The position numbers and the translations under genes are program-made. Shown here piece after piece: positions 42,958 through 52,644 of a stretch of 64,000 nucleotides of DNA. A model generated the notes under the pieces. It had not been told where the DNA came from, made no database searches, and worked only from the letters and a program-made list of their open reading frames with translations. Each line of letters starts with the position of its first letter. Position 1 is the first letter of the stretch. Location of the stretch: contig JACDOC010000010.1 of NCBI GenBank assembly GCA_017656295.1, forward strand, positions 1-64,000. The letters run 5' to 3'. This DNA comes from Bacillus sp. (in: firmicutes) (GTDB lineage: Bacteria > Bacillota > Bacilli > Bacillales > JACDOC01).

Positions 42958-43883
42958 AGAAGCTCATATTTATCGTGAATCCGAAAGCAAAAAACGGGAA
43001 AGCCCTTGGTACGTGGCGGAAGGTAAAAGCTCGATTAGATGCTCGAAACGTTCCGTACGAAGCGTATTTTACCAAGTATCCAAACCATAGCCCACGTTTA
43101 GTAAAAGAGATTTTAGCCCATCATAAATTGCAGCAAACAGTCATTGTCGCCATCGGAGGAGACGGGACGGTCCATGAAGCCATCAATGGCTTAGTCGGTT
43201 CGGAAAATGTCGCATTTACTACTATTCCTGCAGGGTCAGGAAACGATTTTGCCAGAGGGTTTCATCTCTCATTTGATGTAAAACAAGCAACTGATCAGAT
43301 TTTGCAACTGCTACATACCGACGGTCAACCTGTTGATATTGGGGAATATAAATGTTCTCAGTACCAAAAAGGGTATTTTGTGAATAATATAGGAGCAGGA
43401 CTCGACGCGCTTATTGCCAAAAAGGCCAATGAGTCTCGCTTAAAAAAATGGTTAAATAAGTTAAATGTTGGAAATCTTATATATGTATTTTATTTTTTAA
43501 AAGAAATTATGACATATCGCCCGGTTCATGTACGAATTACTGTTGATGAAACCGAATACGAATTTTCAAATACTTGGCTCGTAGCGGTATGTAATCAACC
43601 ATACTATGGGGGAGGAATGAAAATATCCCCTCAATCCAACTATAACGATGGATTGTTAGATTTAGTCGTCATCAGTAATATTCCCCGTTATCAACTGATT
43701 ACCCTTTTTGCGAGCGTTTTCTGGGGCGGACATACGGGGTTAGACGGTGTGACCGTACTGAGGGGAAAAGAGTTTCATATTGAGAGTGAACGACCACTAT
43801 TCATCCAGGCTGATGGAGAAACGGTAGGGAATACCCCTTTTCATGTTCGCTGTCGATCGAAGGCGTGGACGTTATTACGATAA
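42954..43883 (+). CDS. ytlR: Diacylglycerol kinase-family lipid kinase (YtlR)
   Basis: A soluble lipid kinase of the DgkB/YegS family, 309 residues. The nucleotide-binding loop GGDGTVHE is at 68-75, with IFIVNPKAKNGKA at the N-terminus and PAGSGNDFARGF for phosphate contact. QADGE near the end is also characteristic. The natural lipid is not known for YtlR. It is coupled to ytlQ by a 4-base overlap and is followed 18 bases later by amyX. Confidence 0.9.
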   Translation: MKKLIFIVNPKAKNGKALGTWRKVKARLDARNVPYEAYFTKYPNHSPRLVKEILAHHKLQQTVIVAIGGDGTVHEAINGLVGSENVAFTTIPAGSGNDFARGFHLSFDVKQATDQILQLLHTDGQPVDIGEYKCSQYQKGYFVNNIGAGLDALIAKKANESRLKKWLNKLNVGNLIYVFYFLKEIMTYRPVHVRITVDETEYEFSNTWLVAVCNQPYYGGGMKISPQSNYNDGLLDLVVISNIPRYQLITLFASVFWGGHTGLDGVTVLRGKEFHIESERPLFIQADGETVGNTPFHVRCRSKAWTLLR

Positions 43884-43901
43884 AAAAAGTAGGTGTGAGG
43901 A

Positions 43902-46043
43902 ATGAGTGGTGTGAACCGTTTTTTTCAAGCATATTTAGACGACATCTCGACCATTACGATTTTATTGCCATTTGATTATTTTGGCGGTCATTCTTCCACC
44001 TTTACCTTAAAGCAAGATCACCAAACAGTTCCGCTATCAATTGAACAAATTCATCATTTACACGATGCTATCAAATATGTTTGTAAATGTCCGATCACTC
44101 CATCATTTTGGAAAACGGTATATGTCATGGATGAAAGAGGCATTAAAACCGATTTACAAATCGGTGCTGTCATTCGAACAGCTATATTTGATGAAATGTT
44201 TTATTACGATGGAGATGATTTAGGGGCAAATTATCATCCGGAAGAAACCACTTTTAAAGTATGGGCGCCGACGGCTACGGAGGCGACCCTTATTATAAAA
44301 AAAGACGTATTCAGTGAAGAAGAACTGGTACCAATGACACGTAAGGAGCGGGGGGTTTGGCAAGCGATCGTTTCAGGAGATGTAGAAACATATCTATATC
44401 AATACGAGGTGTGCGTAAATCAAGTTCGAAATCGCGTGGTAGACCCATACGCCAAATCGGTTTCGTTAAATAGCGAATGGGGCTATGTCGTGGATATGAA
44501 AAAAACGAAAAGGCCTGTAGTTTCACTTCCACCTTTATCCTCCCCATTAGACTCCATCATTTATGAGATGCACGTCCGTGATTTCACGAAACATCCGAAT
44601 AGCGGTATTTTAAAAAAAGGAAAATATTTAGGAGTAATTGAAAAAGATCGACAAGGAAAAGGCGGTTCGAAAACTGGTCTCGATTATTTAAAAGAATTAG
44701 GAGTCACACATGTGGAGTTGTTACCAGTAAATGATTTTGCTGGAGTGAGTGATGATCAACCTGACAAGCAGTATAATTGGGGATATAATCCGCTCTTTTT
44801 TAATTGTCCGGAAGGAAGTTATGCTACAAATCCATCCCATCCGTACAATCGAATTGTGGAATTAAAGGAAATGATTCATACGTTACAACAAGAAGGTATC
44901 CGCATCATTCTCGATGTCGTGTATAACCACGTTTATTTGCGTGAAGAGTCTTCTTTTGAGAAGCTTGTACCAGGGTATTATTTTCGCCATGATGCGTACG
45001 GTCATCCAGCTAACGGCACTGGTGTAGGCAATGATTTTGCTTCCGAACGGTTAATGGCACGTAAATTTATTTTAGACTCGGTTTCTTTTTGGTTAAATGA
45101 ATATCATGTGAATGGCTTTCGGTTTGATTTAATGGGCATTTTAGATGTAGAAACGATGCAGGAAATAAGAAAACTAGCCGATCAATATGATTCGTCCATC
45201 CTTTTAATAGGGGAAGGATGGGATTTACCAACCCCGCTTCCATCGGAACAAAAAGCATCAATGAACAACCATGAAAAGTTACCAGGCATCGGATTTTTTA
45301 ATGATCGTTTTCGAGATGTGGTAAAAGGAAGCTCTTTTGATTTAAATCATCGCGGTGTAGCGCTTGGAAATACCTCTAGTTTAGATGATGCGATTGAAGT
45401 GTTTACAGGAAGTGTAGGATATAAGCAAAACGGTCTTTTTTCATCCCCAACACAAACGGTCAATTATGTTGAGTGTCATGATAACCATACATTATGGGAC
45501 AAATTGATTCATATTTTTTCGGAAAATGATAAATGGCTAGAACAACGCCACCGACTAGCAACATCGTTTGTACTTCTTGCTCAAGGTATCCCGTTTTTGC
45601 ATAGCGGACAAGAATTTTTTCGGACAAAATACGGAGACGGAAATAGCTATAAAAGTCCAGATGAGGTGAACTGGTTAGATTGGGACCGTATGGAACAAAA
45701 GAAAGAGAATGTAGAATATGTAAAAGGGCTCATTCGTTTACGAAAAAGTCACGGAGCTTTTCGGTTATCAACTAAAGAATTGATTCAATATCATTTAGAT
45801 GTAGAGGCGATTGATGGTACGTTGACCGCTTATTTTAAACAAGTAGGTGCGTACGGAAAGTGGGAATATTTGTATTTGATTATTCATCCCCTTGAATGGG
45901 AGCGGGAGTTCGTCTTGCCAAATCAACGCAAATGGTATTTAATTAGTGACGGAACAACGTTTTTTTCCACACCGGTTCCATGGACAAAAGAGGTATATCA
46001 AGTACCTCCTGTACGATGTGTCATTTTCGGTGGAAATAAATAA
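43902..46043 (+). CDS. amyX: Type I pullulanase
   Basis: Hydrolyses alpha-1,6 branches of pullulan and glycogen-derived dextrins. It has 713 residues with no signal peptide, so it is cytoplasmic as AmyX of B. subtilis. A CBM48 domain (about 105-210, FKVWAPTATEATL) precedes the GH13 barrel. The type I signature YNWGYNP, nucleophile Asp in GFRFDLMG (about 409), acid Glu in LIGEGWD (about 438) and third Asp in ECHDNHTLWD (about 527) are all intact. It follows ytlR. Confidence 0.95.
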   Translation: MSGVNRFFQAYLDDISTITILLPFDYFGGHSSTFTLKQDHQTVPLSIEQIHHLHDAIKYVCKCPITPSFWKTVYVMDERGIKTDLQIGAVIRTAIFDEMFYYDGDDLGANYHPEETTFKVWAPTATEATLIIKKDVFSEEELVPMTRKERGVWQAIVSGDVETYLYQYEVCVNQVRNRVVDPYAKSVSLNSEWGYVVDMKKTKRPVVSLPPLSSPLDSIIYEMHVRDFTKHPNSGILKKGKYLGVIEKDRQGKGGSKTGLDYLKELGVTHVELLPVNDFAGVSDDQPDKQYNWGYNPLFFNCPEGSYATNPSHPYNRIVELKEMIHTLQQEGIRIILDVVYNHVYLREESSFEKLVPGYYFRHDAYGHPANGTGVGNDFASERLMARKFILDSVSFWLNEYHVNGFRFDLMGILDVETMQEIRKLADQYDSSILLIGEGWDLPTPLPSEQKASMNNHEKLPGIGFFNDRFRDVVKGSSFDLNHRGVALGNTSSLDDAIEVFTGSVGYKQNGLFSSPTQTVNYVECHDNHTLWDKLIHIFSENDKWLEQRHRLATSFVLLAQGIPFLHSGQEFFRTKYGDGNSYKSPDEVNWLDWDRMEQKKENVEYVKGLIRLRKSHGAFRLSTKELIQYHLDVEAIDGTLTAYFKQVGAYGKWEYLYLIIHPLEWEREFVLPNQRKWYLISDGTTFFSTPVPWTKEVYQVPPVRCVIFGGNK

Positions 46044-46101
46044 GATTGTCGAAAATTGAACCTACTTGACGAGGAGAGTCTATTAGAGATAAAATTTATT
46101 G

Positions 46102-46150
46102 AGATAGCTATTGTCGTGTTTGTCGAAAAGTATCAATAGCTGTCTTTTTT
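46102..46150 (+). terminator. Terminator after amyX
   Basis: GATAGCTATTG (46102-46112) pairs with CAATAGCTGTC (46134-46144) across a 21-base loop, followed by six T. Confidence 0.8.
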
Positions 46151-46194
46151 ATTTCAGCTAGATTTTATAGCGAAACAATTGAAGGTGAAGGAAG

Positions 46195-46968
46195 TTGGAA
46201 CATTTATTTGGTCAAGGGTGGGAAATCAGGCCAGCAGGAGGAGCAACTGGAGAAGCTTTTTTTGCCCAATATCAAGAGCAAAAATTGTTTTTAAAACGAA
46301 ATTCCTCACCATTTTTAGCTGTACTCTCCGCTGAAGGCATTGTCCCTAAATTAATTTGGACAAAGCGACTTGAAAATGGAGATGTGATTACAGCTCAAGA
46401 ATGGTTAAATGGCCGGGAATTAGAACCCAATGAAATGAAGCATGAACGAGTGGCAAGGCTACTTAAAAAAATACACAGCTCAAGTCCCTTGTTGACGATG
46501 TTGAAACGGCTAGGGAAGACACCTTTTGAACCAGAAATGATGCTAGCTGAAGTGGAAACGAGATTAGATCGAGAAACGTATCAAATCTCGATTGTTCAGC
46601 AAGCCATTCAATTTTTACAAAAGGAGTTACCTTGCATTAAGCCGGATGAATACGTCGTTTGTCACGGGGATGTGAATCATAACAATTGGTTATTGTCTGA
46701 ACGTGATGAGCTTTATTTAATTGATTGGGATGGAGCGATGATTGCTGATCCAGCCATCGATATCGGCCTGTTGCTTTATTGGTATATTAATGAAGAGCAA
46801 TGGGAAGAATGGCTTTCCCAGTATGGCTTGCCGTTAACGAAGGAGTTAAAGGTTCGGATGAAATGGTACGTCATCTCCCAAACGCTATTATCAATCCAAT
46901 GGCATAAAGATAAAGGGCGCGTTCGGGAAATGCACTATTGGATTGATTATTTGCATTCCATTTTATAA
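46195..46968 (+). CDS. ytmP: Phosphotransferase-family protein YtmP
   Basis: An aminoglycoside/choline-kinase-like (APH) protein of 257 residues starting with TTG after GGTGAAGGAAG. The catalytic loop HGDVNHNNWL and the metal-binding LIDWDGAMIADPAIDI are present; the N-lobe is short. The substrate is unknown; relatives phosphorylate small alcohols such as choline or thiamine. The last 6 bases overlap the end of convergent ytzH. Confidence 0.87.
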   Translation: MEHLFGQGWEIRPAGGATGEAFFAQYQEQKLFLKRNSSPFLAVLSAEGIVPKLIWTKRLENGDVITAQEWLNGRELEPNEMKHERVARLLKKIHSSSPLLTMLKRLGKTPFEPEMMLAEVETRLDRETYQISIVQQAIQFLQKELPCIKPDEYVVCHGDVNHNNWLLSERDELYLIDWDGAMIADPAIDIGLLLYWYINEEQWEEWLSQYGLPLTKELKVRMKWYVISQTLLSIQWHKDKGRVREMHYWIDYLHSIL

Positions 46969-47241
46969 AAGTTGATTCATTCCATCGATCCATTGCGATA
47001 ACTGATTTTGGTTTGAATGAATATGCACTTTTAAATCTGAGGAATTCTTCCCATCTTGACTGTATCGATAAATTTCTTGCAATATTGGCTTTATATTTTC
47101 ATGGATATTTGTATTTACCATTAGAGATTTAATTAATCGTTCCAACTGTTCGCATTCGGCTATCGATCCACAACAATCCATTTGTTGGTTCGTTAATATA
47201 TCGAGTAACAACTCTATTTGGTTGTTATGTGTTAATGGCAT
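46963..47241 (-). CDS. ytzH: Conserved small protein YtzH
   Basis: 92 residues, matching the length of the YtzH family. The start MPLTHNNQIELLLDIL at 47241 is chosen because family members begin this way; an upstream frame to 47277 would run through a hairpin. A Cys-Cys pair occurs in NQQMDCCGSIAECEQLERLIKSL. The function is unknown. It is convergent and overlapping with ytmP and is divergent from trmB. Confidence 0.8.
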   Translation of the reverse strand: MPLTHNNQIELLLDILTNQQMDCCGSIAECEQLERLIKSLMVNTNIHENIKPILQEIYRYSQDGKNSSDLKVHIHSNQNQLSQWIDGMNQLL

Positions 47242-47267
47242 TTGGCCACAACCTTTCATGAAAGATT

Positions 47268-47301
47268 CGGAATTCACATTTAGCTTGTGAATTCCGTTTT
47301 T
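47268..47301 (+). terminator. Terminator for plus-strand transcription crossing ytzH
   Basis: CGGAATTCACA and TGTGAATTCCG form a perfect 11-bp stem, followed by TTTTTAATT. The nearest plus-strand gene upstream is ytmP, which ends at 46968, so the ytmP transcript would run antisense over all of ytzH before stopping here. Confidence 0.75.
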
Positions 47302-47389
47302 AATTATTCATGTAAAATCGAATTTCGGCTTGCGCCATAAAAAAAGGCGTGGTATGGTTTGAACGATAAAACGAAAATGAGGTGTCACT

Positions 47390-48034
47390 ATGCGTTTACG
47401 GAACAAGCCTTGGGCAAAAGATAAAATCAAACAGTATCCGCAATACATTATTCCTACTCCAGAACAATATAAAGGAAAATGGAACGAACTATTTGGGAAT
47501 ACCAATCCATTGCACATTGAAATTGGGACTGGTAAAGGTCGCTTTATTACCGAAATGGCGAAAGCAAATCCCCATATTAACTATATCGGAATTGAACTGT
47601 ACGAAAGCGTGATTGTTTCCGCATTGGATCGCTTAATTGAAGCAGAATTACCAAACGTAAAGCTGTTAAATGTAAATGCAAAAGACTTAAAAGAGTATTT
47701 TGCAAAAGGCGATGTCGAGCGGATTTACTTAAACTTTTCGGACCCGTGGCCGAAAAAACGACATGCTAAACGTCGGTTAACTTATAAATCTTTCTTAGAA
47801 ATTTACGAAGATATTCTCGTTGATGAAGGCGAAATTCATTTTAAGACCGACAATCAAGGGTTGTTTGAGTATTCATTGATCAGCTTTTCTGAATATGGGC
47901 TCTTATTAAAATTTATTAGTTTAGACTTACACAACAGCGACTTTGAAGGTAATATTATGACCGAATACGAAGAAAAGTTTTCGTCGAAAGGACAACGGAT
48001 TTATCGCTGTGAAGTGAAATATGTAAAGCGGTAA
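47390..48034 (+). CDS. trmB: tRNA (guanine-N7-)-methyltransferase
   Basis: Methylates G46 in the tRNA variable loop using S-adenosylmethionine. It has 214 residues. The SAM site [11 protein letters not shown] and the family signature [16 protein letters not shown] are clear. GAGGTG precedes the ATG. It is the ytmQ equivalent, between ytzH and ytnP. Confidence 0.96.
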   Translation: MRLRNKPWAKDKIKQYPQYIIPTPEQYKGKWNELFGNTNPLHIEIGTGKGRFITEMAKANPHINYIGIELYESVIVSALDRLIEAELPNVKLLNVNAKDLKEYFAKGDVERIYLNFSDPWPKKRHAKRRLTYKSFLEIYEDILVDEGEIHFKTDNQGLFEYSLISFSEYGLLLKFISLDLHNSDFEGNIMTEYEEKFSSKGQRIYRCEVKYVKR

Positions 48035-48062
48035 CCGATGGGTCAGCGCCCGTCGGTTTTTT
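48033..48062 (+). terminator. Terminator after trmB
   Basis: ACCGATGGG pairs with CCCGTCGGT (one G-T) and is followed by a run of T. Confidence 0.85.
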
Positions 48063-48134
48063 ACATTAAAAAATCGGCCCTTCTATCTGAATTTGCTGAA
48101 TGTTACAATTATAATAGAAAAGGAGGATAGGATA

Positions 48135-48977
48135 ATGGACAAACTCACACACGGTTCATTAACTTTTACATGGTTAAACGGTGGGGTCACTCATTTAGAT
48201 GGCGGTGCTATGTTTGGGGTTGTTCCAAAACCGCTATGGTCGAAAAAATATCCTTGTAACGAGAACAATCAAATTGAGTTACGGACCGATCCGATTTTTT
48301 TTGAATGGAATGGCAAAAAAGTGATGATTGAGTCAAGTATCGGTGTAGGGAAATTAACTGATAAACAAAAACGGAATTATGGAGTTACCGAAGAATCGTC
48401 TGTTGATCAAAGTTTGGAACAACTAGGCTTTACACGAGAAGACATTGATATTATTTTAATGACGCATTTGCATTTTGATCATGCATGTGGATTAACGATG
48501 TGGGAAGGCGACAAACTTGTTTCGGCTTTTCCAAATGCAAAAATTTATACATCCCGAGTGGAATGGGATGAAATGAGAGATCCGAACATTCGCTCCAGAA
48601 ATACGTATTGGAAAGAAAACTGGGAGCCCATTGCCGACCAAGTGATTACTTTTGAAGAGGAAATGGAAATTGATGTAGGTTTAAGAATGGTGCATACGGG
48701 CGGTCATAGTGATGGGCATGCTATCATTCTCTTGGAGCATGAAGGTGAAACCTTTGTTCATTTAGGAGATTTGTTACCAACCCATGCGCATCGAAATCCG
48801 TTATGGGTGTTGGCATTCGATGATTATCCGATGGATTCGATTCACCAAAAGCAAAAATGGATTCCTTATACGATTGAAAAAGATGCATGGATTTTGTTTT
48901 ATCATGACGCATTTTATCGTGCCATTAAATGGGATGAAGAGGGAAATATCACACAATCCATTCCACGCACAAAATAA
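48135..48977 (+). CDS. ytnP: Metallo-beta-lactamase-fold lactonase YtnP
   Basis: 280 residues. The zinc motif HLHFDHACG has His111, His113, Asp115 and His116; further ligands are in [10 protein letters not shown] and [11 protein letters not shown]. subtilis YtnP is an acyl-homoserine-lactone lactonase that disturbs quorum sensing of other bacteria. AGGAGGATAGG precedes the ATG at 48135; a longer frame begins at 48093 without a site. A single gene between two terminators. Confidence 0.88.
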   Translation: MDKLTHGSLTFTWLNGGVTHLDGGAMFGVVPKPLWSKKYPCNENNQIELRTDPIFFEWNGKKVMIESSIGVGKLTDKQKRNYGVTEESSVDQSLEQLGFTREDIDIILMTHLHFDHACGLTMWEGDKLVSAFPNAKIYTSRVEWDEMRDPNIRSRNTYWKENWEPIADQVITFEEEMEIDVGLRMVHTGGHSDGHAIILLEHEGETFVHLGDLLPTHAHRNPLWVLAFDDYPMDSIHQKQKWIPYTIEKDAWILFYHDAFYRAIKWDEEGNITQSIPRTK

Positions 48978-49003
48978 CCCCCTAGTCTTTCGGGGGTTTT
49001 TTG
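48976..49003. terminator. Terminator between ytnP and ytzB
   Basis: AACCCCC pairs with GGGGGTT around TAGTCTTTC, with six T on the plus side. It also lies just past the minus-strand ytzB stop. Confidence 0.85.
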
Positions 49004-49007
49004 TTTG

Positions 49008-49319
49008 TTAAATTTTATAAACATCCATAATAGCGCCGGTATAAGCATCCGCTATAAACTCGTATTGCTCCACACCATCAGACACCGTACGGGAGATCCC
49101 TCCGCGGTACACTTTCGTTTGTAAAGCCGATTTCGTATACGGTTCCGGTGTTGTCATAATCCAAGAGCCATGTACAGGTCCTTGCGCCTTAAACATTTTT
49201 TTAACTTTATTTAGGACGAGTTCAGAAGAAACATACGTTTTTTCATTGATGGCTCGTTTAACGAAATACGTAGCGGCTAATCCTAGAGTGAGACCGTAAA
49301 TAAATGATTTCCACTTCAA
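49008..49319 (-). CDS. ytzB: PepSY-domain small membrane protein YtzB
   Basis: 103 residues from a TTG start at 49319, which is 8 bases after GGGAGGA. A longer frame from 49397 has no site. One N-terminal transmembrane helix (about 4-20, SFIYGLTLGLAATYFV) is followed by an extracytoplasmic PepSY domain ending in YEFIADAYTGAIMDVYKI. The family is thought to modulate peptidases or bind ligands at the cell surface. The position between ytnP and ytoP is conserved. Confidence 0.82.
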   Translation of the reverse strand: MKWKSFIYGLTLGLAATYFVKRAINEKTYVSSELVLNKVKKMFKAQGPVHGSWIMTTPEPYTKSALQTKVYRGGISRTVSDGVEQYEFIADAYTGAIMDVYKI

Positions 49320-49534
49320 TGAATCGTTCCTCCCATCCCTATATTTTGATGAGGATGTATATCCGCACCGAGTTCTCCCATTTATTTTACCATACATATC
49401 CTCTCTTATCCTTTACTATAATAAGGATTCATATTTTTCTGATGTTTAACCTTTGTTATGGTTTCGAAAGTTCTGTAAAATAGAACATGTACATAAAAGA
49501 TAATCGGGAAACTAATGAAAAAAGGAGATTAAAC

Positions 49535-50599
49535 ATGAATCACGAACTGTTTAAAACATTAACTGAATTGCCTGGAGCTCCAGGAAATGAACATGCTGTT
49601 CGAAAATTTATGCGTGAACAGTTGGAAAAATATGCGGATGAAGTGGTACAAGATCGTCTAGGTAGTATTTTCGGTGTGAAACGAGGTAATGAAGAAGGAC
49701 CAACGATCATGGTCGCCGGCCATATGGACGAAGTTGGTTTTATGGTGACCTCTATTACGGATAACGGGATGATTCGCTTTCAACCGTTAGGCGGATGGTG
49801 GAGCCAAGTATTATTAGCTCAGCGCGTGCAAATTATAACAGACAACGGACCAGTCATTGGTGTCATCGGTTCGATTCCTCCGCATTTGTTGAATGAGGAA
49901 CAACGAAAAAAACCGATGGAAATGAAAAATATGTTGATTGATATTGGAGCCGATGACCGTGAAGATGCTGAAAAAATTGGTATTAAACCAGGTCAACAAA
50001 TTGTTCCAATTTGTCCATTTACACCAATGGCTAATAAGAAAAAAATTTTAGCAAAAGCGTGGGACAACCGATACGGATGTGGTTTGTCCATTGAATTGTT
50101 AAAAGAATTGAAAGATGAGACATTGCCAAATATTCTTTATTCAGGTGCAACGGTGCAAGAAGAAGTCGGTCTTCGCGGAGCACAAACGGCGGCAAATATG
50201 ATTAAGCCAGACTTGTTCTTTGCTTTAGATGCAAGTCCAGCGAACGATATGACAGGCGATAAAAAAGAATTCGGTCATTTAGGAAAAGGAGCACTTATTC
50301 GTATTTTAGACCGCACGATGGTTACACATAAAGGCTTGCGAGAATTTGTCCTCGATATGGCAGAAACGCACGATATTCCATACCAATATTTCGTGTCTGC
50401 GGGTGGCACGGATGCTGGACGCGTTCATACGTCTAACGACGGGGTACCTAGTGCGGTCATTGGTATTTGCTCACGCTATATTCATACACATGCGTCCATT
50501 ATTCATGTAGACGATTATATAGCGGCGAAAGAGTTGCTCATTCGTCTTGTGAAAGCGTGTGATGCATCGACCGTTGAGACCATTAAACAAAACGGTTAA
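49535..50599 (+). CDS. ytoP: M42-family aminopeptidase YtoP
   Basis: A dinuclear metallo-aminopeptidase (glutamyl aminopeptidase/TET type) of 354 residues. Metal and catalytic residues appear in [31 protein letters not shown] and [10 protein letters not shown], with a last His in [13 protein letters not shown]. The start at 49535 follows AAAGGAG. It is cytoplasmic and generally assigned to peptide recycling. Followed by a short GC hairpin terminator. Confidence 0.93.
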   Translation: MNHELFKTLTELPGAPGNEHAVRKFMREQLEKYADEVVQDRLGSIFGVKRGNEEGPTIMVAGHMDEVGFMVTSITDNGMIRFQPLGGWWSQVLLAQRVQIITDNGPVIGVIGSIPPHLLNEEQRKKPMEMKNMLIDIGADDREDAEKIGIKPGQQIVPICPFTPMANKKKILAKAWDNRYGCGLSIELLKELKDETLPNILYSGATVQEEVGLRGAQTAANMIKPDLFFALDASPANDMTGDKKEFGHLGKGALIRILDRTMVTHKGLREFVLDMAETHDIPYQYFVSAGGTDAGRVHTSNDGVPSAVIGICSRYIHTHASIIHVDDYIAAKELLIRLVKACDASTVETIKQNG

Positions 50600-50607
50600 T
50601 GAAAAGG

Positions 50608-50637
50608 GAGATACCGGGGTAACCCGGTTTCTTTTAT
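50608..50637 (+). terminator. Short terminator after ytoP
   Basis: ACCGGG(G) pairs with CCCGGT around a short loop and is followed by TTCTTTTAT. The stem is short but the position fits. Confidence 0.55.
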
Positions 50638-50662
50638 CCTGATAGAAAGCAGGGATGTCATT

Positions 50663-51184
50663 ATGCTGATTGCCATTGGTTCAACAAATCGAACGAAAGT
50701 ACAGGCAGTGAAAAAAATTTGCTCGCATCATTGGAAGGACGTCACATTCCTAGAAGTGAAGGCACCTTCTCAAGTAAACGACCAACCATTTTCCGATGAA
50801 GAGACAATTAAAGGAGCCATTCATCGAGCCCAATATTGTCTAGAACATACGGATGCCTCCCTTGCCTTTGGATTAGAAGGTGGAGTAGCGGAAACACCGT
50901 TTGGCCTGTTTCTTTGTAATTGGGGGGTACTTTTAACAAGAGAAGGAAAAGAGTATATTGCCGGGGGAGCTCGGATACGTTTACCGGAAGCGATTGCTGA
51001 GAGGTTAAGAAAAGGGGAAGAATTAGGTCCAGTGATGGATGATTATAGCCAACAAACTGGAGTGAGATTTAAAGAAGGGGCGGTTGGCATTTTAACTGGG
51101 GGACTTATTACCCGTGATGTGATGTACGAACATATCGTGCAATTATTAGTAGGTCAGTGGAAACAAAAACGTGGAGGGTGTTAA
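50663..51184 (+). CDS. DUF84/YjjX-family nucleoside triphosphatase
   Basis: 173 residues. The N-terminal IAIGSTNRTKVQAVKKI and the central AFGLEGGVAETPFG are typical of the inosine/xanthosine triphosphatase (YjjX, DUF84) family, which removes non-canonical purine nucleotides. Its last codons lie inside the hairpin that separates it from ytoQ. Confidence 0.85.
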   Translation: MLIAIGSTNRTKVQAVKKICSHHWKDVTFLEVKAPSQVNDQPFSDEETIKGAIHRAQYCLEHTDASLAFGLEGGVAETPFGLFLCNWGVLLTREGKEYIAGGARIRLPEAIAERLRKGEELGPVMDDYSQQTGVRFKEGAVGILTGGLITRDVMYEHIVQLLVGQWKQKRGGC

Positions 51185-51210
51185 TTGGCCCTCCACGTAT
51201 TAAATTTTTA
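51170..51210. terminator. Hairpin between convergent DUF84 gene and ytoQ
   Basis: CGTGGAGGG pairs with CCCTCCACG (51189-51197), with TATTAAATTTTTATT after it. The left arm overlaps the last codons of the DUF84 gene. Confidence 0.7.
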
Positions 51211-51651
51211 TTCTTCAAACACATAGGAAAGGACGTCTAAGGCTTGGTCAATCGTTTCGACGGTAACATTTGCTTTTCGAGAAAGTTCTTTTAACGGATG
51301 ATGAAGGGATGCTGGACGAATTAATATGAGCGGTTTTCCAAGGGTAGCTGCTGCACTCGCATCCATGGCCGTATTCCATTGCTTATATTTTTCACCAAAT
51401 AGCGCAATGACAACATCCGCTTTTTGCATTAAAATTTGAGTCCGTAAATTGTTGATGCTAGATGCGGCTTCGTCACGATAAATCGGATTCGGTTGTGGAC
51501 CTAAAATCTCTTCACCGATGAGATCCGAACGGTCGTGATTTTCCATCGGACCGACAAAGCGTAGTGGGAGGTTTTTCGCTTCTGCTTTTTCTTTTAATTG
51601 TTTTCGCCAATCACTATGAATTTCTCCAGCTAAATAGACGGTTAATTCCAC
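51208..51651 (-). CDS. ytoQ: YtoQ-family protein
   Basis: 147 residues starting at GTG 51651 after GGAGG; the family starts (M)ELTVYLAGEIHSDW, which fits. A frame to 51681 would include the ribosome binding site. The fold looks like nucleoside 2-deoxyribosyltransferase relatives (LRFVGPMENHDRSD, then ADVVIALFGEKYKQWNTAMDAS). The activity is not known. Confidence 0.85.
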   Translation of the reverse strand: MELTVYLAGEIHSDWRKQLKEKAEAKNLPLRFVGPMENHDRSDLIGEEILGPQPNPIYRDEAASSINNLRTQILMQKADVVIALFGEKYKQWNTAMDASAAATLGKPLILIRPASLHHPLKELSRKANVTVETIDQALDVLSYVFEE

Positions 51652-51793
51652 GGGAATCCCTCCATATGTTGAATTTTTCATAATATTGTATCATATAAGC
51701 TCGGATGGTTCATGGATTCTTTTATGCTAGTTGTCAAATTATCCAGAACAGTTGTATGATTAAAAAAGTGAATGTGTACGAGGAGGCAAATCG

Positions 51794-52294
51794 ATGAAGA
51801 AGCTGTTTTTATTTTTCCTCATCCTGTCAATGATGTTAGCCGGTTGCAGTATGAGCGAGGCTGATGTAAAAAGTAAGGCTCCTTTAAAGGTTCAAAGTGA
51901 ACTTGCGAAGGAAGGAATGGAGCCAAATGAAAAAATCGGTTCGTATCAACTATTTTTACCGTTTGGCATGAAAGTGAAAGAGAACACAAAAAATAATATA
52001 TTTTTAAAAAAAGGCTCTCAAACATATCTGTTGTTTATCAATAAAAACGAAGGGCTCGATAGCCAAGTATTGTATCAACAATCCACAATGCAAGATGATA
52101 ATGTAATCGTCAATGAAACTTTTGAAAAAGAAGGAAAGTTCGGCTACTTGCTTGTTACAAAGGTTCAAGAAAAAGAATATGAAGTGATCGTGGGAATTGG
52201 CGGAATAAAGATGACAACTGTAACAACATTAAACGATGTTGTAGAACAAGCAGAACTTATGATGCGTGTCGTGGATTCCATTCAATGGTCGTAA
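51794..52294 (+). CDS. Putative lipoprotein of unknown function
   Basis: 166 residues with a clear lipoprotein signal peptide, MKKLFLFFLILSMMLAGCSM, and lipid-modified Cys18. The rest is soluble, with no known motif. GAGGAGG precedes the ATG. It stands alone between ytoQ (divergent) and a terminator followed by the third repeat copy. Probably anchored to the outer face of the membrane. Confidence 0.85.
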   Translation: MKKLFLFFLILSMMLAGCSMSEADVKSKAPLKVQSELAKEGMEPNEKIGSYQLFLPFGMKVKENTKNNIFLKKGSQTYLLFINKNEGLDSQVLYQQSTMQDDNVIVNETFEKEGKFGYLLVTKVQEKEYEVIVGIGGIKMTTVTTLNDVVEQAELMMRVVDSIQWS

Positions 52295-52303
52295 ATGATG
52301 AAG

Positions 52304-52331
52304 GAGGTTCGTTTTAAGGGCCTCTTTTTTA
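52304..52331 (+). terminator. Terminator after the lipoprotein gene
   Basis: GAGGTTC pairs with GGGCCTC (two G-T pairs) and is followed by six T. Confidence 0.7.
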
Positions 52332-52334
52332 TTT

Positions 52335-52519
52335 TGCTCTGTTAAACGATACTGTTTATATTTATACATTTCGCTTGTGGCGGACGCTTTCCGCGGGCAA
52401 GCCGCAAGCCGCTTCCCTCGCTACGCTCAAGTAACGGTCTTGCGGCTTCTTGTTCCCGCTGAAGTCGCCGCTTTTCGCTTCAGTGCTAAAAATCAACAAT
52501 GAAATATAACATAGCCTTT
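52335..52519 (-). repeat. Dispersed ~180-bp repeat, copy 3 (inverted)
   Basis: The reverse complement of the element at 19722 and 29536. It reads from GCTCTGTTAAACGATACTG, through GGACGCTTTCCGCGGGCAAG and TCCCTCGCTACGCTCAAGTA, to AACATAGCCTTT at the other end. It directly follows the lipoprotein terminator. Confidence 0.8.
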
Positions 52520-52644
52520 ATTTTAAAAATTGGAGAAATTCTTAAGGGAAACTGGACAAATTTGTATAAAATCAAAAAAGATGATAGACAAATTAAACAG
52601 GTGTCTTTACACTAGTAATGTATCAAAAAGAAGGAGGAATGTCG

